Shown: positions 1 to 5,723 of the stretch, piece after piece | Layout of the letters: each line of letters opens with the position of its first letter | Position numbering within the stretch: position 1 is the first letter of the stretch | From: a virus | IMG/VR virus record: IMGVR_UViG_3300042567_000475 | Coordinates: 1-61,489 of that record | Direction: 5' to 3' (one strand) | Length of the DNA stretch: 61,489 bases | Position numbers and translations under genes: made by a program | The notes under the pieces: model-generated | Told to the model about the DNA's origin: nothing | What the model saw: the letters and a program-made list of their open reading frames with translations, nothing else | The model's database searches: none

Positions 1-245
1 AAGATGATGATAGTAATGCAGGGTTTATTATAGGGGTCAAGGGTAGAGTATATGAAATAGACATCTCTGATTTCCAATGTGTAGAATATGAAGAAGTATC
101 TATAGGTAGTGGATCATCATATGCATATGGTTCTTTATATACATCTATAGATCTACCCGCAAAAGCCAGGGTAGAGAAAGCAATCCAAGCAGCTACTAAC
201 TATTCCCCTACATGTAAAGCTCCTATAGATATACTATATAAGTAA
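1..245 (+). CDS. Ntn-hydrolase (HslV/proteasome beta-like), C-terminal part
   Basis: The open frame enters from the left edge (first full codon at base 3) and ends at TAA 243-245, so only about 80 C-terminal residues are visible. They contain a glycine/serine-rich loop (IGSGSSYAYGSLY) followed by an alpha-helical stretch rich in Ala (RVEKAIQAATNYSP). This resembles the GSG..YA..A.. region and terminal helix of HslV/proteasome beta-type self-compartmentalised Ntn hydrolases. The catalytic N-terminal Thr lies outside the window, so activity cannot be judged. Such genes occur in actinobacterial phages. It is one of only three genes here on the plus strand, and a hairpin terminator lies 31 bases after the stop. 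Confidence 0.6.
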   Translation, partial: DDDSNAGFIIGVKGRVYEIDISDFQCVEYEEVSIGSGSSYAYGSLYTSIDLPAKARVEKAIQAATNYSPTCKAPIDILYK

Positions 246-276
246 TATAAAAAACATTACGAATGAAGCTATTTTC

Positions 277-297
277 CCCTGGAATCCAGGGTTTTTT
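277..297 (+). terminator. Rho-independent terminator of the Ntn-hydrolase gene
   Basis: CCCTGG and CCAGGG form a perfect 6-bp stem around the 3-base loop AAT. The stem is followed on the plus strand by six T residues. The minus-strand side of the stem has no U tract, so it should stop plus-strand transcription only. Confidence 0.75.
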
Positions 298-315
298 GTT
301 ATGTTTAAAAGCTTT

Positions 316-344
316 TCTATACCATATGAGAGAGAATTTGTCAA
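316..344 (-). promoter_or_regulatory. Near-consensus sigma-70-type promoter pointing left
   Basis: On the minus strand TTGACA (339-344) is separated by exactly 17 bases from TATAGA (316-321). It fires toward the 3' end of the plus-strand Ntn-hydrolase gene. No convincing minus-strand gene lies downstream inside the window, so the product would be an antisense or non-coding RNA, or a transcript for genes beyond the edge. Confidence 0.55.
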
Positions 345-457
345 GTAAATATGGGGGGAATATGATTACGATTGGGTAACAAAATGGCATAATCACCCAT
401 TTCACTCCATTTCTAACCATATTACTCCATATGTCAATAAACTGTAACTCTTTTAGC

Positions 458-691
458 CTATTTATTCTTCCTTGGAGACACATAAAGATAGGGGGAATCT
501 CCTATATCAGAAGGTTTAATATTTCCATACATCTTGGCAATATGTGTCTTATCATGCTTCTTTACTTCTGATAAGATGTATTCTATTACTAGGGAATGAT
601 CATCTATTTCACTCCATACCCGTTTTTCTACATGCAGGCTCCAGTCACATACTGGGCAATCAAAATCTTCTATTTGGGTGTAATCACTCAT
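458..691 (-). CDS. Small CxxC protein, unknown function
   Basis: A 77-residue protein with CPVC near residue 12 and HDKTH near residue 46. This is a possible C2H2-like zinc site (two Cys, two His), the signature of many tiny phage proteins. It is the last gene of the left-hand minus-strand run, and its start overlaps the end of the next gene upstream by 8 bases, implying coupled translation. The family is not recognised. A role in host takeover or transcription control is only a guess from its position and zinc-ribbon look. Confidence 0.6.
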   Translation of the reverse strand: MSDYTQIEDFDCPVCDWSLHVEKRVWSEIDDHSLVIEYILSEVKKHDKTHIAKMYGNIKPSDIGDSPYLYVSPRKNK

Positions 692-956
692 TAATAATTC
701 TTTCTATACGTTTGGCAATATCATTAATTTCTATCTGTACCGCCGTGTCTGCCCATCCCCATGCATATGAAGATTCAATAAGAGAAGATAACCCATTGAG
801 GACATATTCCCACTCATTAAGAGAAAGATCAATGGTTACATTGCTAGGAAAAGAATGTGGGTAGGTGTCCATAGGTTGGGGGTTGGTCTCTATTTCACCC
901 GCCGCCGAAATTAAAGACGTATCTAATTCCATATTACAATTCCAACATTTAATCAT
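684..956 (-). CDS. Small CxxC protein, unknown function
   Basis: A 90-residue protein starting MIKCWNCNMELD. A longer in-frame ATG exists at 1025, but the extra 23 residues overlap another gene (949-1113) in a different frame. The ATG at 956 lies inside that gene's end (ATGATTAA), the usual junction in this genome. CWNC at the N-terminus is half of a zinc ribbon; no second CxxC pair is seen. The C-terminal half (SLNEWEYVLNGL and a basic end) looks helical. Function unknown. Confidence 0.6.
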   Translation of the reverse strand: MIKCWNCNMELDTSLISAAGEIETNPQPMDTYPHSFPSNVTIDLSLNEWEYVLNGLSSLIESSYAWGWADTAVQIEINDIAKRIERIINE

Positions 957-1113
957 TTTTTTCACCGAAGTCTCTTCTTTTAATTCCTTTAACATATCCA
1001 GCTCTAAAGCCCACTTCATATTCATCGGCCCGAACTTTACGGATAAGAGTACACAAATGACAAAATTTCATGGTTGGATCTGCTTTGTTCATACAGAACT
1101 TATCGTGTTTCAT
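949..1113 (-). CDS. 54-residue cysteine-rich protein, unknown function
   Basis: The sequence shows an ATG at 1111-1113 that overlaps the TGA of the upstream gene (ATGA). A clean frame runs to TAA at 949-951. The product has FCMNK and FCHLC, so three Cys and a His near the N-terminus. A GFRAGYVKGIKRRDFG segment follows, similar in style to the GYLDGYTDAE and GFSDGWNSA segments of the neighbours at 1110 and 1790. Because it is short, the longer overlapping frame at 684-1025 hides it. Function unknown; a small zinc-binding protein is likely. Confidence 0.6.
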   Translation of the reverse strand: MKHDKFCMNKADPTMKFCHLCTLIRKVRADEYEVGFRAGYVKGIKRRDFGEKND

Positions 1114-1403
1114 AACTCTCCAATCCAATCAGAGTTTTGTTCTTTACAGGGGATGCATATCCAGGGAGATGATATTCCTCCTGTACCACAAATGATACAC
1201 GTTTTTGTATAGTGTGTTTCTGCATCTGTGTACCCATCTAAATACCCTTTTGCATATTGAGCTTTTATCTCATAACTATTTTCTTTAGCAATTTCTTTAC
1301 GCCAATAATCCTCAGACTGATTACGAATTGCTTGATCAAATGATCCTAAAAGCATTCCTACTTGTGCATCTACATTTGGATTACGAAAGATATTAAATCT
1401 CAC
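1110..1403 (-). CDS. Double CxxC zinc-ribbon protein, unknown function
   Basis: A 97-residue protein. The C-terminal third carries CIICG and CIPC, spaced like a four-Cys zinc ribbon, preceded by a GYLDGYTDAETHY segment. GGTGAG directly before the ATG acts as a ribosome site. The stop overlaps the start of the gene at 949-1113 (ATGA). The family is not recognised. Confidence 0.65.
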   Translation of the reverse strand: MRFNIFRNPNVDAQVGMLLGSFDQAIRNQSEDYWRKEIAKENSYEIKAQYAKGYLDGYTDAETHYTKTCIICGTGGISSPWICIPCKEQNSDWIGEL

Positions 1404-1409
1404 CTATTC

Positions 1410-1787
1410 CTACCCTCTTACAGCCCGTGAATCGCGTTCTTTAATTACTTTATCAGCACACTCTTGACAATAGCCAAAGTACCAATATTTATGTACGCGA
1501 ATTTCTACATTTTTATCCCAGCCACTAGCACCGCAAAGTTCGCAAGTTTTAGAGGCATTAATTTCTGCTACTGTGACAATATCATCCATAATTTCACGAC
1601 GAATATCACCGTAGGATATTTCAAGGGATTGGTCATAGTAATATCTCAGACCACCAAACTTTTCTTTGATCTGAGAAATTTTATAATCAGGGTCAATATA
1701 CTTTAGTTTCCTATGAGTATCATCAATGATACTCTTCCAACCGTCACTACACTCTAGGCCGTATGGTTCTGGGTAACTCATCTCCAC
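1410..1787 (-). CDS. Conserved phage protein with GLRYYY motif and zinc ribbon
   Basis: A 125-residue protein starting MEMSYPEP. The middle holds KEKFGGLRYYYD and the C-terminal half CELCGASG and CQECADK, a four-Cys zinc-ribbon arrangement. Proteins with the same 'iKEKfG.LRyYy...C..CG...C..C' plan are common hypothetical proteins of phages and prophages, but no function is established to my knowledge. A GGAGTGGAG site precedes the start. Confidence 0.7.
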   Translation of the reverse strand: MEMSYPEPYGLECSDGWKSIIDDTHRKLKYIDPDYKISQIKEKFGGLRYYYDQSLEISYGDIRREIMDDIVTVAEINASKTCELCGASGWDKNVEIRVHKYWYFGYCQECADKVIKERDSRAVRG

Positions 1788-1789
1788 TC

Positions 1790-1993
1790 CTATACTCCGT
1801 TAAGTTCTTGTAGTTTTGCTATTGCAGAGTTCCATCCGTCAGAGAACCCTTCATCATAAGTTTTATCTTTTCCATGACTCTTCTTGTCCTTATAATGATC
1901 TCTAACACTATCGATCAAATTACAATAGGCACAATTCTTTCGCTCTTTAATGTGTGGGTTTGGTGTTGGACAAAGACCATCATGCCCCTTCAT
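1790..1993 (-). CDS. Small Cys-rich protein, unknown function
   Basis: A 67-residue protein with one Cys at position 8, CAYC near residue 21 and several His, then a charged linker and a YDEGFSDGWNSAI C-terminus. Its start overlaps the end of the gene at 1980-2225 by 14 bases. It belongs to the same set of small putative zinc proteins. Function unknown. Confidence 0.55.
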   Translation of the reverse strand: MKGHDGLCPTPNPHIKERKNCAYCNLIDSVRDHYKDKKSHGKDKTYDEGFSDGWNSAIAKLQELNGV

Positions 1994-2225
1994 CTTGCAT
2001 CTCTCTATCTCCTATAGTTACAAAATACATAACCTTAGACGATTCTACCATAGCCGTAGAACTTTTTCCTAAAAAAGTATGAGGAATAGACCACCAGCCC
2101 TGGTATCTAACAGGATTATTGCACACATCTTTAATTACAATCGGTTTATTACCCTCAAGATATATCCAAAGGTCAGTAGTCTTATCTTCTTCTAAATAAA
2201 GATTAAGTTCTGCGTAGTCATGCAT
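1980..2225 (-). CDS. Hypothetical protein
   Basis: An 81-residue acidic protein (MHDYAELNLYLEEDKT) with a mixed beta-like pattern (LWIYLEGNKPIVIKDV). The start overlaps the stop of the upstream gene by 8 bases. No motif is recognised. Coding is supported by its place in an unbroken chain of overlapping frames on this strand. Confidence 0.55.
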   Translation of the reverse strand: MHDYAELNLYLEEDKTTDLWIYLEGNKPIVIKDVCNNPVRYQGWWSIPHTFLGKSSTAMVESSKVMYFVTIGDREMQDEGA

Positions 2226-2502
2226 TTTTATTCATTCTGTCCCATAAAACATCCATAAGCTCTTCATTGTCTACCTCGCCAGGATTAGAAAGACATTCTG
2301 AGATGAGCTTCCAAATACCCTCGCTTCTCTTGAAGTTCTTTATAGTTCCCTCACGCTCTCCATCAAGGTCATCTGAATAAACAAATACGTAATCCGAATA
2401 GTCAACGTCACCTTTACCATCGTTAGCCAATACAAACTTACCAATTGTTTTTGAATTATCTTCTTCCCCAAAGGGTACAAGATCTACTGTAACTCTAATC
2501 AT
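2218..2502 (-). CDS. Hypothetical acidic protein
   Basis: A 94-residue protein with a beta-rich N-terminus (MIRVTVDLVPFGEEDN) and a helical acidic C-terminus (DNEELMDVLWDRMNK). Family not recognised. It lies 9 bases after the gene at 2512-2919 and overlaps the next gene by 8 bases, so it is probably co-transcribed. Confidence 0.55.
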   Translation of the reverse strand: MIRVTVDLVPFGEEDNSKTIGKFVLANDGKGDVDYSDYVFVYSDDLDGEREGTIKNFKRSEGIWKLISECLSNPGEVDNEELMDVLWDRMNKNA

Positions 2503-2511
2503 AAAGGACTC

Positions 2512-2919
2512 CTAATCCCATAGTTCTGTAAAATGATCTGCTAACCAGTGTACACTAGCTTTGATATCTTTGTCAAGTACCCCGCCAGATTTTTTGACAT
2601 CTTCTTCATCCCAAGCAAGGCCATTGTTTAGATATTGTGTGAAAATTGAAATGTGGTTTAAATAATCAGCATCTCTTCTAATCACCATGGACTCTACATC
2701 AGTGCCATACATGTCGTCATCGTCTTTATAGGCCATTGACACGCCAATTCCACTATCTATATACCATTGTAGAACTCCTGCAAATACTCCTGCTAAATAG
2801 GTGTCTGCGTTCCACATGTCTCTATCACTGTAACCTCGCGTAATGCGTTGATACCACCACTTGGGGGTACGAATGGCATTACGAATACTTCTTTTAATCG
2901 ATAGGTATTCTTTGTTCAT
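2512..2919 (-). CDS. Hypothetical protein, probably translated from a leaderless mRNA
   Basis: A 135-residue protein with a basic N-terminus and aromatic-rich core. No family is recognised. There is no Shine-Dalgarno before the ATG. A TTGACA/TAGACT promoter lies so close (6 bases between -10 and ATG) that transcription should begin at the start codon itself. Confidence 0.6.
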   Translation of the reverse strand: MNKEYLSIKRSIRNAIRTPKWWYQRITRGYSDRDMWNADTYLAGVFAGVLQWYIDSGIGVSMAYKDDDDMYGTDVESMVIRRDADYLNHISIFTQYLNNGLAWDEEDVKKSGGVLDKDIKASVHWLADHFTELWD

Positions 2920-2925
2920 GCCTAA

Positions 2926-2954
2926 AGTCTACTCTTCTTTGTTAGATGTGTCAA
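2926..2954 (-). promoter_or_regulatory. Promoter giving a leaderless transcript (start codon at 2919)
   Basis: TTGACA at 2949-2954, a 17-base spacer and TAGACT at 2926-2931. The hexamer is followed by TTAGGC and then ATG. The site lies inside the end of the 38-residue gene upstream. Confidence 0.5.
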
Positions 2955-3045
2955 GATACGTTAGTGGAGTAACTTTTCTTTTCTTCCATTTAAGAACCAT
3001 AGAGCCGTCTTTTCCTATTTTCCATTTACCTGAAAACTCCTTCAT
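2929..3045 (-). CDS. 38-residue basic peptide, unknown function
   Basis: A strong ribosome site (AGGAGG at 3051-3056, 5 bases before the ATG at 3043-3045) leads a clean 38-codon frame ending TAG at 2929-2931. The product is rich in Lys and Trp (KWKIGKDGSMVLKWKKRK) with beta-like alternation. An extended -10-like TGTTATAGT lies upstream near 3075-3083. Function unknown. Confidence 0.55.
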   Translation of the reverse strand: MKEFSGKWKIGKDGSMVLKWKKRKVTPLTYLDTSNKEE

Positions 3046-3106
3046 GTTAACCTCCTGTTAATGTAGTAAAATTACTATAACATACCAAGGTTAACAAATC
3101 TTTTTT

Positions 3107-3253
3107 TTATGAAGCGTTTCTCAGTCCGTTCTTTATAAAATAAGATAGCTCGTTGCAATCATCACACGGATCAATTGAATGTTCACATGCCCAAACTATT
3201 TCTTTAGATATTCTTTCTCTCCAGTAGATTTCTGGATCTCCGTCTTTTCTCAT
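3107..3253 (-). CDS. 48-residue protein with paired Cys, unknown function
   Basis: The frame runs from ATG 3251-3253 to TAA 3107-3109, preceded by AGGGGT as a ribosome site. The translation includes WRERISKEIVWACEHS and DPCDDCNEL, giving Cys-His and CxxC elements that could bind zinc. A TATAAT box sits 45-50 bases upstream. Function unknown. Confidence 0.5.
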   Translation of the reverse strand: MRKDGDPEIYWRERISKEIVWACEHSIDPCDDCNELSYFIKNGLRNAS

Positions 3254-3297
3254 AACTACCCCTGAAAAATGATCTCACATAAACATGTGGCAGTTAT

Positions 3298-3303
3298 ATT
3301 ATA
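3298..3303 (-). promoter_or_regulatory. Possible -10 box for the 48-residue gene
   Basis: A perfect TATAAT lies in the gap between two small genes. No -35 hexamer at the right distance is seen. The transcript would carry a leader of about 40 bases with an AGGGGT ribosome site. Confidence 0.3.
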
Positions 3304-3311
3304 CCTCTTAG

Positions 3312-3377
3312 TTAATCATCATCTTCGTCAATATTCTCAATATTATGGATTAGATATAGATCTTTCATCTTACCCAT
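3312..3377 (-). CDS. Possible 21-residue acidic micropeptide
   Basis: The ATG at 3375-3377 overlaps the stop of the upstream gene by one base (TAATG) and runs 21 codons to TAA 3312-3314. The end is very acidic (IENIDEDDD). No independent evidence beyond the coupling. It could equally be untranslated 3' sequence. Confidence 0.3.
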   Translation of the reverse strand: MGKMKDLYLIHNIENIDEDDD

Positions 3378-3685
3378 TATAGATACCCATTTTTCTTCCA
3401 CTCTGAGTAGCCCAAAGAATCTTCAGGAAGAGATTTGTCTTGTACTAGAGGTACTTTGTTTGTTGAATAGGTGACTGATGCTTCCTTATGCTTATCAGTC
3501 TTTGCCTCATGTTCTCTCCGAATTGCCCAATCCAATGCTGATGCAATGCTTTCTGCGGTAGATGTAAAAGCACTTACAATATCTCCAGGGTGATTCTTAC
3601 TACCCTTCTTAAAATAATTCTGTTCATGAAGACTATCCACTACCATTGCAGCAAACTCTTCTGTTGTCATATATAAATTACTCAT
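3377..3685 (-). CDS. Hypothetical protein
   Basis: A 102-residue protein with a helical N-terminal half (TTEEFAAMVVDSLHEQ and TSTAESIASALDWAIRREHE) and a polar tail. GGAG lies 4 bases before the ATG. No family is recognised. Confidence 0.6.
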   Translation of the reverse strand: MSNLYMTTEEFAAMVVDSLHEQNYFKKGSKNHPGDIVSAFTSTAESIASALDWAIRREHEAKTDKHKEASVTYSTNKVPLVQDKSLPEDSLGYSEWKKNGYL

Positions 3686-3736
3686 TATTCTCCAAGGTTT
3701 AGGTTAGTTGCTATCCGCTAGAAACGCAACTTTCTC

Positions 3737-3919
3737 TCATACAATTTGTGTTTTTTGTGTTTGGGAAAGTGTGTGACATGTGCATCCACATAGTCCATGT
3801 CTAAATTGATAAGGACATGTTTCATGATCTTTTGTCATACACCACCCAGAGGGTTGGGTCATTTGTCTATCTGGTGTATCTTGAAAGAGATTTGCTTCCT
3901 CTTTCCTTCTACTTGTCAT
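3737..3919 (-). CDS. Small Cys/His-rich protein, unknown function
   Basis: A 60-residue protein whose C-terminal half carries Cys and His (WCMTKDHETCPYQFRHG, then CGCTCH), probably a zinc-binding knuckle. Its start region overlaps a possible 18-residue micropeptide. Function unknown. Confidence 0.55.
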   Translation of the reverse strand: MTSRRKEEANLFQDTPDRQMTQPSGWCMTKDHETCPYQFRHGLCGCTCHTLSQTQKTQIV

Positions 3920-3965
3920 TTATGCTATTAAACTTATGCTCAAAGTAGCTGTCGATTCCATCCAT
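3909..3965 (-). CDS. Possible 18-residue micropeptide
   Basis: An AGAAGGAG ribosome site lies 6 bases before the ATG at 3963-3965. Eighteen codons follow to TAG 3909-3911, overlapping the start of the next gene by 11 bases. It may be a short leader whose translation couples to the 60-residue gene. Confidence 0.3.
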   Translation of the reverse strand: MDGIDSYFEHKFNSINDK

Positions 3966-4001
3966 CTCATTCTCCTTCTCTAGGTTCATATACATATAAT
4001 A

Positions 4002-4499
4002 CTAGGCTGCTTTTAGTTTGTCAATACTTTTAGAGAAAAAATCTTCACTTTTATGAGTAGGCCAATAGTAGTTACACTTGTCACAACAAGAAATAAAACT
4101 ATCAAACATAAACTCTGCATAATATTCTGGATCTTTACGATATAGATTATTACGATGGGATTGATGAATTCTCTTATCTCCCCACCAAGCTGGCATAACT
4201 ATATTGTTTCCACGATTCCAATTGTTGTTATGTATTTCTAATATAGCATTCCAATTTTTATCTGTCTTGATTCCGCGATGAACGCATTCGTCTTTGATTG
4301 CTTTAAGATATGAAAACAGTCCCATATCATAATTTTTCCACATTAGTACTGCTGGATGCCGTACCCAAGCACCTTGGGTTCTACCAGAGGACAATATGTT
4401 ATATATTTGTCTTCCTTCTAATAATTGTTTCAATAGTCTTTTATTATCTAGGACTGATGCTGATTTTATAATATTATCGAACGGAACAAAAGTTTGAAT
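4002..4499 (-). CDS. Pyrimidine-dimer DNA glycosylase-like protein with ATT start
   Basis: The frame matches the small protein family annotated as pyrimidine-dimer DNA glycosylase/MSMEG_6728-like (Pyr_excise type). Motifs include SASVLDNKRLLKQ, a GAWVRHPAVLMW segment, PAWWGD, SHRNNLYRKDPEYY and a terminal NYYWP. The family begins 'MQTF.PY..F..SA..LD..RL'. The matching residues (QTFVPFDNIIKSASVLD) are in frame upstream of the first usual start (TTG at 4433). The only initiator with a well-placed ribosome site is ATT at 4497-4499, with AAAGGAG ending 6 bases before it. The complete product would be 165 residues. Role: probably repair of UV-damaged DNA. Confidence 0.7.
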   Translation of the reverse strand: MQTFVPFDNIIKSASVLDNKRLLKQLLEGRQIYNILSSGRTQGAWVRHPAVLMWKNYDMGLFSYLKAIKDECVHRGIKTDKNWNAILEIHNNNWNRGNNIVMPAWWGDKRIHQSHRNNLYRKDPEYYAEFMFDSFISCCDKCNYYWPTHKSEDFFSKSIDKLKAA

Positions 4500-4502
4500 G
4501 AT

Positions 4503-4973
4503 CTACTCCTTTGGTTGTAGTGTACGACTATCATATCCTAGTGACTCAATAAAGTCAACAAGTCGATTTATCTCTGTTTCATAATATTTAGATATTTGCA
4601 TTCTTTTTATATTTTCGGACCTGCTTACTGGCTCAAGGTGGCTTGGCTCAATACATAGCTTATTTCTACATAAATGATCCAAGGTGTCGTGACGACCTAT
4701 TTCTTCAATCATTATTTTGTAATAGATACGATGAACTAAATAATTTATATATTTCCATTTGACATTTGGATAGCCACCAGTATCAACATGACCAGTCCAA
4801 ACCAAACATCCATTATCATTTCTTATAGACTTTCTTTCTATTCTTTCTTTTAAGGTTTCTTGAGTTTTGAGTGGCGACAATTCCTTGCTTCTCTTTATTT
4901 GCATTCGGTGACCCGAGCAATAACCGATTGAAGATGATTTTGGCAGTTCGCAATTTTCAAACATACACTTCAT
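4503..4973 (-). CDS. HNH endonuclease (homing type)
   Basis: A 156-residue protein. An N-terminal Cys/His cluster (CMFENCELPKSSSIGYC.GH) is followed by CLVWTGH, VHRIYYKIM and the HNH core DHLCRNKLCIEPSHLEPVS with an NIKR tail, typical of HNH_3 homing endonucleases in phages. It sits as a free-standing gene and has its own strong promoter directly at the start codon. It is probably a mobile gene that spreads by cutting sites in related genomes. Only 3 bases separate it from the glycosylase-like gene, whose ribosome site lies in this gene's last codons. Confidence 0.85.
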   Translation of the reverse strand: MKCMFENCELPKSSSIGYCSGHRMQIKRSKELSPLKTQETLKERIERKSIRNDNGCLVWTGHVDTGGYPNVKWKYINYLVHRIYYKIMIEEIGRHDTLDHLCRNKLCIEPSHLEPVSRSENIKRMQISKYYETEINRLVDFIESLGYDSRTLQPKE

Positions 4974-4979
4974 TTAACT

Positions 4980-5009
4980 ATTATAGCATATCTTTCAACC
5001 AGCAGTCAA
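4980..5009 (-). promoter_or_regulatory. Strong promoter of the HNH gene, leaderless
   Basis: TTGACT (5004-5009), an 18-base spacer ending TGC (extended -10) and TATAAT (4980-4985). Only six bases, AGTTAA, separate it from the ATG at 4973, and no Shine-Dalgarno is present. The mRNA should begin at or next to the start codon. Confidence 0.65.
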
Positions 5010-5191
5010 TCTCTTTCTATAAGATCTAATGGAGTTGGAGCTGTTAGCTTAGTCTGACAGTAAGCACACTCACAGTCAAGTAAATATCCTATAATTTCAT
5101 AATCTTCATCAAACTGAACTTGGACAGTAAATAAATCTGATCCACATTTAACGCACACCCTAGTTGGTATGCCCCTGCAATCTAGCATCAT
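5006..5191 (-). CDS. Zinc-ribbon protein, unknown function
   Basis: A 61-residue protein with CVKCGSD near the N-terminus and CECAYCQ toward the C-terminus, a classical four-Cys zinc ribbon. The ATG at 5189-5191 overlaps the TGA of the micro-gene upstream (TGATG). A TTG just before would add one residue. Its stop lies inside the HNH promoter. Function unknown. Confidence 0.6.
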   Translation of the reverse strand: MMLDCRGIPTRVCVKCGSDLFTVQVQFDEDYEIIGYLLDCECAYCQTKLTAPTPLDLIERD

Positions 5192-5250
5192 CAATACCCT
5201 TCGTAATATGATAGAAGAAAATCTTCATCATCATAGTATGACTCGTCCAC
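5191..5250 (-). CDS. Possible 19-residue leaderless peptide (GTG start)
   Basis: GTG at 5248-5250 opens a 19-codon frame (VDESYYDDEDFLLSYYEGY) that ends TGA overlapping the next start. A near-consensus promoter ends 7 bases before the GTG, which would place the transcription start on the start codon. No Shine-Dalgarno is present. Very acidic and Tyr-rich. It may be a real peptide or a leader that couples translation of the zinc-ribbon gene. Confidence 0.4.
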   Translation of the reverse strand: MDESYYDDEDFLLSYYEGY

Positions 5251-5257
5251 TTTTCTA

Positions 5258-5286
5258 ATTTTACAGGAATTATATCTTATTGTCAA
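5258..5286 (-). promoter_or_regulatory. Near-consensus promoter before the zinc-ribbon unit
   Basis: TTGACA (5281-5286), a 17-base spacer and TAAAAT (5258-5263). The -35 box overlaps the stop codon of the endonuclease VII gene. Confidence 0.65.
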
Positions 5287-5723
5287 GACTGATTTAATAA
5301 ATAAAGGATAGCTCTTTGTAAAGAACTTATTTCATCTTTAAACCCGCCAAGAGATGTATTGCACAAGCTGCACAATAGACCTCTAACTTCTCCTGTGGCA
5401 TGATCATGATCTACAACAAGATCTTTTTTGTTTTGACAGATCCAGCACTTGCCTTCTTGCTCAACAAAGATCTCTGTGTATTTTGCTAATGTTATATTGT
5501 ATTTTCTCTTTAAATACTTTTCTCTTACGGCTTCTGGATCTCTAGCTTTTTCTCTACGCATTCTATCTTTACGTTGTTTGTTGTCACATGCCCTGCACTC
5601 TGGCCTAATTTCTCCAGGTTTAGTAGAATTTTTTGCAAACTCAAGCTCAGAAAGAATTCTTTTACACACATAGCAGTATTTTTCTGTAGGTGCTGGAAAC
5701 AAAACTTCCTGATAGCTTTCCAT
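5283..5723 (-). CDS. Recombination endonuclease VII family
   Basis: A 146-residue protein. An N-terminal zinc element (CYVCKRIL and CRACDN) is followed by a basic helical stretch and the endonuclease VII core (KCWICQNKKDLVVDHDHATG, then VRGLLCSLCNTSLGGF). These hold the two CxxC pairs and the catalytic DHDH region of this His-Me finger family. T4 endonuclease VII resolves branched DNA before packaging. Many phages carry similar genes, some of them mobile. The start overlaps the glycosyltransferase stop (TAATG). Confidence 0.9.
   Translation of the reverse strand: MESYQEVLFPAPTEKYCYVCKRILSELEFAKNSTKPGEIRPECRACDNKQRKDRMRREKARDPEAVREKYLKRKYNITLAKYTEIFVEQEGKCWICQNKKDLVVDHDHATGEVRGLLCSLCNTSLGGFKDEISSLQRAILYLLNQS

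Noticed and set aside
223-483. 86-codon minus-strand frame between the left plus-strand gene and the first minus-strand gene
   Set aside because: It overlaps the end of the Ntn-hydrolase gene, its terminator and a strong promoter, has no ribosome site and gives an unpatterned hydrophobic protein.
684-1025. Longer start for the CxxC gene at 684
   Set aside because: The extra 23 residues are the shadow of the 54-residue gene at 949-1113, which has better coupling signals.
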